Source: Anopheles merus (lineage: Eukaryota; Arthropoda; Insecta; Diptera; Culicidae). From it: a stretch of DNA of 64,000 nt. A program made the position numbers and the translations under genes. The stretch is taken from positions 25,804,460-25,868,459 of the forward strand of contig NC_054082.1 in the NCBI RefSeq assembly GCF_017562075.2. Reading direction: 5' to 3'. Each line of letters opens with the position of its first letter. Within the stretch, counting starts at the first letter, position 1. The notes beneath the pieces were generated by a model that did no database searches, was not told the DNA's origin, and worked only from the letters and a program-made list of their open reading frames with translations. Below, piece by piece: positions 53,505 to 64,000 of this stretch.

Positions 53505-53526
53505 ACACACACACACACACACACAC
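53505..53526. repeat. (AC)11 microsatellite
   Basis: Perfect dinucleotide tract after an A run. Confidence 0.92.
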
Positions 53527-55885
53527 CCATCCGCATAATCTGAAACAGTTCATTGCAATCACTCCGCAATCACTCTTGCTCGAATGGATGCAAATAACAA
53601 TCACTGTGTGGTGCTGAGCCTTACATGTCAGTCGAAAAAGAAGGGGTGTTTTTTTGCACACATATTCTTTGTTATTACATTACCGTCACTCTATCGTTAC
53701 CGCGTCCTATCAGAACCCATCCCGGTCGTACCGGTGAGCAATATGACACACCATGATAGTTGACAGCATGATACTCAATTATCAACTTTTTTAATTAACG
53801 TTCATGAAAGCACTGGTAACACATGTCGTCGAAATCGTACGGCGAGATACACAGCAGACGGTAGTTACATCCATGCAAGAGCAAAACTAATTGCGAGCTG
53901 TTGATATGCTGATATGTGCCGTTTGCTTGCAGACGGGAGTGCCAAGCGAATAAATTAGTCATACGTTCAATTAAAAGCTGACGTTTAACCTTCAGTGAAA
54001 TTATACCTGGTGAAAGTTTGCTTCAATCGAAACAAACTGACAACATTACAGAGGTCAGCTGTAGCATATTACATATGGTTGTAGCAGTGCATTAAGGATT
54101 TCCATCTTTTCCTAAACATTACTTTTTCTTAAATATGATTGTAAAATTAATCTCTTTACTGATCACTGGATTATTCCATAACTGTATCCTTCTCTGCCAT
54201 ATCAATCAATTCTAAACCATGTAATCTTCTTGTCATCGCTCCTCAAACGTTGCGGCAGCTGTATCCTTCGTAGCAGTAACAAGTTCATTGGATATTCCCA
54301 TCCTTAGACACGTGATCCCCCTGGGATGTACGTTTGTTTGCGCAGAGCACAACAGCAAAAAAATACGAAATGAGCAACACGCGTCTAGACAACGGCTGAT
54401 CGCACCGGGGCAAATTTATCCCTTCTCCCCACGGTGTCCGGAAAAGAATCTTGCTTAGGAGGAACAGCATGCACACATGTTTTAGTGATTTCAAACGCGA
54501 GGGCGATATTTTCTACGTCTGCTTGCTTCGTTCGCCGCACCATATCGTGTCGTGTAAATGATCACCCGATCAATATAACACCCATTTGTTACGCCTTCCC
54601 GATGGTGCTATTGAACAGTCAAACGCTTCGCTGTATGGTAGACGGAACTTGCTACCTTAAACCAGCTGAAGGTAAACTTTTCCACTCCATAGAAATCTAC
54701 CAGGCGGCTCCATTCTAAATGAGTTTCGTACGAACCACCAGGCGTCTCCATTTGGTATTGAAATTGCTAACGGAAAACCTCGCCCAGTTCGAGCACTGTT
54801 CGAGGGTTGAATTTCAATTTGACAACCAGCACTGCTCAAAACTCACCTTTTCTCTAACACACAACGCCCATATATTCATGGTACGGCAAACCGGGCATGT
54901 TACAAAGCCACAAAACCGCTCCGACAGGTGCTAGCTTGTAGCAAACAGCATGCTTTGTCAATTTACACAATTTACACACTTTATTTCCAGCGGTTGCACC
55001 CTTATAAAGATCTGCTTCCAGGGTTGCCCCTGCCCAACCTCGGCACAGCTGTGGTCGAATCTGGTGTTCAACCCTACGCAATAAAACAATCAAGAACGCT
55101 GAATGCACAACGCCACAAACGATACGGATTGGGCCCAATGGGTCCGTGTGCCACGGGTCCTTCCATTACGCACGATTGCAGTGCAATCAATCGACTATTT
55201 GAATTCATAAAATGCAATCCTGCCACACCGTGGCTATATCTTTCGATATAATTCAATGTGACGCACCCGTCCTGAGCCTTTGCTTCCCTTTACCCCTTCC
55301 ATACAACCATCCAGCGGTGGATGTTGTTGATTTTCCATGGCGCTTGAACTCGTTTCTTTGCACGAGTTTCATCAACAATCCACTATCTTCTACCGATCGA
55401 AAGATGCTTTAGGAATGCAATTGCTAGCGGCGGATTTAATGCAACCACTCGCTTTGCTTGCTTCCTGCTGCTTGTTTACTGGTTCCGTTTAGCCCGTGGT
55501 GAAGCATGGAGCATTGTTAAGCACGAGCGCCGCTTGCAATCAAGTGAAAACATTCACCATCGGGAGCGGTTGCGATGGTAAACAAGCTGCCATACAACCC
55601 GGTACGCACGGTAGAAAGACGCAATCTAAATTGTGCAGCATAGCGTTCATTATTGTCCTACGATGGAGAGTTTCTCTCGCTAATATTTTCAAAGAAAAAT
55701 CTTCAGGCCGGCTTAGCCCACAGGAGCTTCAGTGCTAGATGAAGCGCAATTGTATCACTTTATGGAAACCTAGCATGTCTTTTTATATTAACAATCTTGC
55801 TTTTAAACAGACAATCGATAGACATTGCTGCTCAACGTGCTGCATAATGATAGAACAGCAAAATTAATCAATTTATAATCATGTT

Positions 55886-55916
55886 TTCTCTCTCCTTCTC
55901 TCTCCTTCTCTCTCCC
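55886..55916. repeat. Period-10 pyrimidine repeat (TCTCTCCTTC)3
   Basis: Three units of TCTCTCCTTC, the last imperfect, all pyrimidine on the plus strand. Confidence 0.9.
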
Positions 55917-58900
55917 TTTTACTCTTATTCAATATTATTGTGTTTTAATTTCTTTGATCAATCGATTGCTTTCTTTATTCCAACAAAAGCAAACCACATC
56001 TGCTCCATCACAACACCCCGGTCCGAATGCTGGCTGGTTTTAATATAAAAATATCAGCAATGCTCCCATAGCGCGTAGGCATTAATCATGCGTATCGAAA
56101 CATTCGCAGCTTATTCGCAGTCCCCGTCCCACGCTGCGCTTTATAATATCCAATCTCAACAACCGGTACCTAGTACCACACAGTGAGCAAATCCAAGCGA
56201 CAAAAAGAGCAAATCCTAAAACAAAACAGCACCGGCAAACATCACTACCGACCGATGCTCAGTGGTGTGTATTTTACTGTAAATTAAAAATTTCATTCAT
56301 CCATATCCACTCCGGTCACTAGGCAGCACCGGCACTGTCTGTGGAAGTGTGTGTGTGTGTGGGTTGGTTATTTTTTTATTGTTGTTATGTCCATTCGCCT
56401 TCTCCTCTCTTATTTTTCCACCCAGTTTGATCGTAGTCGTGTATTTTTTCAAGATGCAAACAAAAAGCTGAACATATTTCACCGTGCGGATTTTGAACAG
56501 AATATTACTATACCCGCATCGGTACCTCTTCTTTCCCACCCTGCACACAGCTTCATCGTTTCGGACGGATAGCAATGAAACCGTATACAATAATTCCATA
56601 ACTTGTTTTCTTTTCATTTTATTTCTGTATGTTAAATGTTTGCAATCGTTGAGCACACAGAGCAATGATGAATTTATGACTGGCCTATGAAGCACAACCG
56701 GGAGTGTAATAAAATGCTTGCGTGACTCGATGCACTTGAGCAAATAAACAAGTTAACTACAAACCGTGTTTGTGATTTTTTGTTGTTGTACCATTGATTG
56801 CAACCAGACCTGAGCTACAAATTATCGTATTACGCGTTTCTTTAAATCTTTTATTTCAAACAATATTATTTACTTTTGTGTGTTCTATATCATTCCCATG
56901 CTTTTGCTTTCAAATATGTTTTGTTTGTTTTTCAGTGACTTTTTTTTTTATTAATACAATCAAAAGAATTTATTAAAACACGCCAGTAACCACAAAGCTT
57001 AAGCAGAATGTTAATCAACTGTTACATCTTCTACTTCAGCTAAGGAAACGATCTAAATTGATACACGGTTTGACGCGTGTTTGATTTTTGTATCAGTTTC
57101 CTTTCGGCAATTAGAAATGAAATGAAAATCACCCGGCACCAGGCACCAGAGCTACGGTCGCGCCCGTCCGAAAGCGCTCCAGCCAACAACAAACGGCACC
57201 ACAAAACAAGAGCTTTGAACCGAACTGACCAATGCGATGAATTTGATAACATCCGGCTTATGCTGTGCTCGTTTGATGGGCAGGAAATTGGCCCGATGCA
57301 CGAACCTCAAACACCCACACACACACACACACGGACATGTCCGAAAAAGCCGCCCGAAATTAGGTCTCAAAGCGAGCCGAAAACACAAAACCCCCCTCCC
57401 CACCCGCCCAAACCTTCCCATGGCAGCAGAATCGGCATCACGCACGAGGAGCACCGTGTGCCGATTTGTGTGTCCGCCAGTAAAGCGCGTGCGAAGGATG
57501 AACGGGAAAAAGGAACACGGTGATGTCCAAAATATTTTTTTGTTTTTTGCTTTTTGGCCATTATTACTTTTCCACAGACCTTGCTGAATCTTTCCCGTAC
57601 CGTTTCTGGTCCAATTTTTCATTAAAGCGCTCGCCACTCGTTTTTGTTCGAGTCTTACGTGTGTATGTGTGTGTGTGTGAGTGGGTTGTTTTTTATACAT
57701 ATATTTTGATCTACCATTATTTACCCACCAGCAAAGCACCAGGATCGGCAAAGCAAACTGGAACCTAAGCGTTTTAATCTTTAAGCTATCCGCCTCGCCG
57801 TGGCGGAAGTCCCGTGGCGGATATTGTGCGTTTACCGGTAAGTATCCCACCCTCCTTTTCTGGCTTCCCACCTCTGGGCACGCTCACATCCGTACAATTC
57901 TGTGGAGACGACTGCCGTACCGTTGTGTGCGCAGCAGCGGATGAAGGCTTTCTGCATATATGTTCCCACATGGCAATGCGCACAAGTGGAGGCGCTTCAT
58001 TGTTTCATACGCTTTCGGGCCGGTGAGAAAAAAAAGGAACACCATCAAACATCATCCCATCAATAAGCGAAGAAGGATGAAGAACACATACACACAGAAA
58101 GTGAATAATTTGCCATTTCCATCATCATATGCTGCGGGACAGGATTCTTACGGGTCAGCGTTTTACAGCACACAGCAAACGGTTTATTGTGCTCCGTCTG
58201 CCCTTTTTTTTACGACACCGAAAAGGTTCCACCTTCCTGTCCCTAGGCTCGGGGCGCTCCCGCCGGCGGAAGCAAGCCCGCAGGAACCCACTCACTCACA
58301 CGTGGGCATGCAAAGTCATGCAAAATGAACGATGTTTAAATCAGGCCGCTAATTTGTTTTCCCTGTAAACATCCATCACGGTTGTCCGTCCGTGGGCTCC
58401 GATGGATTATGGAGAGCACACACACACCCGTCTCCACAATCCGTCCAAAACGGCCATTTTGTTTTGCTTTGTACTGGATTCGCATCACTAAGCGAACCGA
58501 ATGCAATCGCTCGGCACGTGAAACACCAAAAACCCGGACGACACACTGGGAGCATTGGCCCGAGGACGGGAACACGTTTACACAACCCGAAACGCGCCGA
58601 GGCGTGTGGTGTGCCGCTGTGTCGCATTCAATACAATATTAATGCTTCTCGTTGAAAGGGAAAATAAACACACACGCACGCACGCACACGCTCACGACAG
58701 GGGCAGAGGCAAGGACCGGCGGGTCCCCCTCCCGATCGGACATTACACCCGAAGGAGTAGTTTATTTTCTTTCTTCTTCCTCATAAAATGGCGATAAATA
58801 ATTGGAGATGGGGTTCGAGGGTATTATACATTTTTAAAAGCAATACTCCAGACGACTAAGGCAGGACGGGGGAGTGAAAGCCATCTTTAATTCATTCCAC

Positions 58901-61900
58901 AAATGCAACGGCAAGTTGTGCGATAGATAGCAGCGTTGAGTGGCTGCTGTTGGTTTTTCAGTGCCCTGGACAAAGTCGCTTGTCTCTATGGTTAATTGCT
59001 TGTTACGCAGAAACAAACCCAAAAAAAGCATTCTACTGCAAGCATAAAACGTTACAGCCTTAATCATCACCATCAACGTTCCAAGCTTAAAGCCTACCAG
59101 GAAATCAACAATGAAAGATCAACGATTTCTAATGAACAATCATGCCTACCTTTTTTTCCGAAATGGGAGCAGTGGGAAGGCAAACTCGTTTCTAGAAACT
59201 AATTATAATGGTTTATATTTTTAGGGCTTAGTATTCATTGAATTTCATTCAAATTTGTTTAGATTGGGTTGCTTCACGAAGTGCTTGAATTGTTCTTGGT
59301 AGTTAAGAATTTAATTACCTCGCAAAGGTGGGCAGGCAAACGAAGCCTTCAATGTGAGTCATTGCTGTGAATTAAAGCCCTCTTTTTATATATTTCGTGT
59401 TTTATTTATATTTATATATGAAAGAACATCTTTACAGCTGTAGGTAAGCCTTTGTTTTGCTTTTTAGAAAATAAAACGAATCTTTAAAACTTGCCGATAT
59501 AAAAGCACTCAAGTCAAAACAAACTTTCAATCGTAATAATTGCAATAAAATCATTTCTTTCCCATGTGAACGGGTACAGTCAAGAAAAAAAAAAACAAAA
59601 TAATGGAATAAATAACAACCCTGCTGGAGGAACTACCCGCTAGCCGGGGGAGCATAATTTTCTTCCGCAAGTAAAGAACACACAAGAACAGCAAAATAAA
59701 GAGGAACAATGCGGCAACAAAGAAGTGCATAGCTCTGCGGTGGCATCTGGCGTCAAACCGTGCACAACCATAACCGACGGCAAATGAATTGCACACGCCA
59801 GACAAGGCCAGTCAAAAAGAAAGAGACAAAAGGATAGAGAGCACAGAATGAAGAGAATGCTTCTCCACCTGACGGGTGTACGGGTGTTTAGGGTTGGGCA
59901 ACCATGCGTGACAGGACACAATTAGAAACACATGTTAACTGTTGCATGCGACTCGCTCCGATCGTGGAAAACCCGTACGAACCGGAGCAACACAGTAAGG
60001 AAAGCGAGAAAGAATGTTGCAACGAGGGGCAGCGGTCCATGCAATGGTTTGGTTACACCATGCAACATTTATCTCTATCAATTATGCACGACACTTATTA
60101 AAGACAATGCAATTGGAAAGGCGGAGCTCGCCGTATGCTATGCACAAACGATCCAGCACAAAACCAGCAGCCTAACAGGCAGGTAAGGGAGAAGGATGAG
60201 AGGTAGTTCCTTGTGTACGCTTTGTTTCTTTCCGGGTTTTTTTTTTGTTTTGTTTTTTGTGTTGTGTTCACTCAAATCCCTCCCCCATTTTCCCCCAGGG
60301 GAACGAGTCGTCTCGGTGGATCGAATGCAGTAGCCGCTCGTCGTCGTCGTTGCATATGCTCGGGGCAGTTGCCATACCAACTACGGCTCGGACCCGGGTT
60401 CAGCATGCCATCGTGAATCTCCCGCAAACGTGTTGCAGGTACGCAACCTGGGAAGAACAAAGAGGCGGTACAAAGCAGCACCGCTCCGAGCAGTTGCAGT
60501 TGCTGTTTCCGTTCGGTCAGCCAGCGGCAATGAATGCCTACTGTCTAGGCTCTGCTGGCCATCATGTGAGGCCGCACACGGTAGTATATTGCATACGATG
60601 CTCATGCCCATCCGCGCAACAACCACTGGCCCGTTCTTACACGCCTTCCAGACAAAGGATGCATGGACACGGGGAGAAAGCAGCGCGAGAGCTATCCAGC
60701 AGTGCAATTGTAACACGTGCTAGGCTCCTCACGAAACCGGAACTATGCTGCCTATGGTCGCCGCAGGATAGTGTGGCCAAATGCGTCCACCCTATGCTGG
60801 GGCTACGGGAGCATACGTTCGGCTTCCCATCGCTCGAGGAGAGCTCTTCCTTCTTTCATGTCTGTTACACCACCGAATGTAGCTCCAAGCATGGTATCAT
60901 GTTTATGCACTAACGAAGAAGCTGCACACCACCGAACCCGAAACGGTTCGGGCGTATATAAAAACGCATTCAGCGCAATGCAACACACGGTTTGGCTGAA
61001 GCACAGATGAATACGCGATAAGTAGCTCCGGTTTGTTGCGAACAGTAGGGAATCAATTTTCAATTAAAATTAGTTCTGCCTGCGTAGGTTATGGCGTACG
61101 ATACAGAGGTTTGTGAATAACAACTTCTTCCGCGAAAAGGCGACAAGAAACATTGAGCTGGTGGACACATTGAATTACACACACGAATCTAGCACAGTCT
61201 ATTTGGTTTCCCAAAAAAAAAAAGAAAAGAACAACAAATCGGATGAAAAGCAGCTCCAACCTGTAAGACGCCAAAGAAGTTGTGCGTCAAATACAAGGGA
61301 AAGCGATCTCAACTAAGATCAATATATTTTCGCTTCTCCAAGATGTAGTAGACATCGATTTGGCAGATAAATAAAACTTAATTATAATGTATGACATAAA
61401 AATGTGCATCACTTTTACGTTGTCACCATTGTATTGTACTTTGTACATTGTATTTTGCCGACCGTTGCTGTAGGTCATGTACGATAGTATTCGGATGGAG
61501 TATTTAAAAGTATATAGAATTCAAACCAATAGCCTACAGAGAAACAAACAGGCGATTACTTTCTCACAAATAACGCCCCGATGTATGCAATTGACTGTGC
61601 GAAAAAGTATTTAATAGCGTTCTATTCCACGTTTATACGTTTCCTGGCATTGGACAACTGTAAGCATAACATAGCAGGGCAATTTGCGATTCCAATTTAC
61701 GATTCCCAAAGCTGTAAAAATTTGTGCGAATAACAACCTTAAATAACTTGTCACCTCACACGATGGCTGCACGACGAACCATCTGCTTCGGTCAGACGAT
61801 AATGGATTGATACGGGGAAAATGGCAGCACAGAACAGGTCACCTGGGAATGTACTGCACCAACTTCCTGTAATGCAATTGCCAATTCCTCACAACCAAAA

Positions 61901-63794
61901 AAATCCTTGCACCTCAGTCTCACACACACTCATACACACAAAGAGCGAGTGCACCGTAAACCCAAATACCCATTTGTCCCCCGGTGCCCTGTATGATACG
62001 TATCGACGCTGTTTACGGTCAAACTTTGCACATTTGCATCAATGCTAAAGTTTTCGCATGGTGTTCTGCATCATGCAACATGCTATTAGGGTCAACCAAC
62101 TACACTCCCGCTCTTTGTCAGCGTCTATGAAAGGGAATGGGAAACGGGAGTAGCAGGGTGGCAGAATGCCGGATCAGCTGGGACAGTAGGATAAAGTTTA
62201 GTTTGGTTGGCCCCATACGGCAACTTGTCACCCGTTGTCCGTCCTCCTCCAACGCTATCCATGCTCGCTCGCACAAAGCGACCAGATTTCCATCCATTTT
62301 CCATCCACGCGTGGGGCGGCTGCACGGTGTGCATGAATCAAAAGCCGTGGCAGCCAAATTAGATTTTCCTGAAAATTTGCAAACATTTCTTTCGTTTTTT
62401 TTTTTTATTATTTCAGAGTTGTGTTGATACATTGCAGACAGCACTATGCTTGATGAGATGCTTACATTGTAGATAGATTGTCTTTTACGTTGGAATGAGC
62501 GGCATTGGTATACAAATGTTGGGTAAAGTTTCGTTGTAAAGCTTTCATGTAAACACTCATTTGATTAAACACGGGCAGCGAGCGCAATGGGACAAATAAC
62601 TAGGCTCATTTCCGTCCAAAGTATTTGTCACGAAATGACTGATCTGATGTATAAGCAATGGTGTGTAACAGAAAAATAAATCAAAATTATAGTAACAATC
62701 TTTTAGTCAATTATGTATGTACATGTTTGTTTTGCTTATTTTACTTTACAGCTAATTACATGAAAAAAATATGCACATTTATAATACATGCTGTATTGGC
62801 TGCTTTCAATTAATATGCGTTCTCAGTGTAGCCGATTCGTAGCAATGCAACTACCAAAAAAGACAACTCGGAGCGTTCATAAATAAAACAAGCATAAAAA
62901 CCAGTAACACGAAAGTAACCACAACGACACACATACACACACACAATCGCACAAAACTTCCAACTCTTGGCAGTGGTTACGATACGCAGACGTAACCAAA
63001 ACAACAAAAAACGACTCCAAAACTCAACGCTCGTACATCGACAACTTGTCCGCAGAGGAGCAGCCACAAACTAGCAATTTAAAATAACCATTGTAATAAA
63101 TAAATAGTCACATTCGAACGCAACCCTTGCCTCAAACACCGTTCCGTGCAGATCGTTTTTTTTATGCAGGCCTTCCCTTTGGACTCGAAAAAAAGACACA
63201 AACACACACATACTCACAGCCCCTGAACGTGACTAACAGACAGACGAGCGAGCTGGACCACACCCGCCAACCGACCAGCGATCAACTATCGAGAGTTGAC
63301 CCGTGAGGCCCGTGTCGGACAAACTGTCCCCACAAGCGGTCGAGGCTTTCCTTTACCACCCTTACCGGTCTTCTCGTTGGTTTGACCTCTTGTCAAACGT
63401 GAAGGGCAGAATGGGGCAACTATTTTTACCCTACCGATTACCACTCCGCCCCTCCCACATGCCATCCATGCACGTAGGACAAGTGCCACAGGATTAAAAA
63501 AAACGTCCTACCACCACGGCCAATGTGGTGAAATGCTTCGAGATGGCCGCTTATTTATTGCACTGTCAACAGTTTCACCAGTTTGTCCCTTCGTCGCTCT
63601 CTCCCTTCTGTCCTTTCAGTGCCATTCACAAAACCCGAGCTCATTTTCTAGTGGTTATCAAATTAAAGTTTACCTTTCTCGTTTTAGCGAACCCTGTCGC
63701 TAACGATGCGGTCCGAGCGTCACCAGTACCGTGCCAGTTGACGATGCTTCCGCCTAAAACTGCAAGACAACAAAGCCCCGCACTGCCTTCCCTG

Positions 63795-63806
63795 CCCCCC
63801 CCCCCC
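63795..63806. repeat. Poly(C) run, 12 nt
   Basis: Twelve consecutive C on the plus strand near the window end. Confidence 0.95.
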
Positions 63807-64000
63807 TTGTGCCTTGGAGCACGAGTGCAGTGACAAATTTTCACTCGAGTTTCGTGCCAATATTTAGATAATTTCGTAATTGCTAAAATTTGGTACTGGT
63901 TTGTTAAATAATTACTCTTCACTCGATACACCGGCTTTTGGCCGGATGGCGGGCAAGTGGTGGGAAGAGTGATGCGAATACCAACCATTGTACAGCGTGT

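Larger units (their letters stand above)
50405..64000. other. 13.6-kb non-coding stretch
   Basis: No gene can be supported. It holds a (CA)n tract at 53505-53526, a period-10 pyrimidine repeat at 55886-55916, (CA)/(TG) tracts near 57315 and 57665, a small palindrome next to a TATA-like sequence at 60932-60964, and a C12 run at 63795-63806. AT-rich blocks lie at about 52770-54270 and 62430-62800. Open frames up to 239 codons (57152-57871 minus, 60245-60913 plus) have no recognisable domains and overlap frames on the other strand. Confidence 0.5.

Noticed and set aside
57152..57871. 239-codon minus-strand frame
   Set aside because: Runs through CA/TG repeats and overlaps a plus-strand frame of similar length; no family resemblance.
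60245..60913. 222-codon plus-strand frame
   Set aside because: No signal peptide, domain or codon bias; overlaps opposite-strand frames.

Overview
The window looks like nuclear DNA of a mosquito, most likely the genus Anopheles. This rests on a tRNA-derived SINE resembling the SINE200 type, TA-flanked foldback MITEs starting CAGGG, a degenerate mariner, an RTE-type retrotransposon with a (TAAG)n tail, many (CA/TG)n tracts, and one GC-rich cuticle-type gene with arthropod core-promoter signals. The genus call is inference from remembered families; no search was run. Nothing bacterial or viral was seen (no operons, no CRISPR), and no tRNA or rRNA gene was found.

Layout. From 1 to about 1.8 kb the DNA is non-coding, with an 87-nt homopurine tract at 1259-1345. 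At 1819-4616 lies a 489-bp foldback MITE with TA flanks, split by a 2.3-kb 5'-truncated RTE-like element on the minus strand with a perfect 13-bp target duplication and an intact reverse transcriptase frame. From 4.6 to 18 kb I see only simple repeats. At 17.99-19.0 kb sits the one convincing host gene: TATA box, initiator, a 234-codon reading frame for a secreted protein with duplicated GYHYPKP motifs, and AATAAA. From 19 to 28.2 kb I recognise nothing coding. At 28248-28740 there is a mariner transposase pseudogene with stops, a frameshift and a central deletion. From 28.7 to 40.9 kb the DNA is microsatellite-rich and non-coding. At about 40.9-41.1 kb is a minus-strand SINE. From 41 to 49 kb it is mostly featureless, with AT-rich parts. 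At 49185-49588 is a probable pogo/Tigger-like MITE carrying a 40-bp-period internal duplication, and at 50159-50402 a second CAGGG foldback MITE. From 50.4 to 64 kb I find no gene I can support.

So the window is essentially a gene desert (intergenic DNA or introns of a long gene whose short exons cannot be called by eye) with one small cuticle-type gene and a modest, mostly decayed set of transposable elements. No genes work together in a pathway here. The strongest observations are the nested insertion near the apex of a palindromic MITE, the mariner fossil hidden in AT-rich DNA, and the solitary secreted gene. I did not find evidence for a new multi-gene system.
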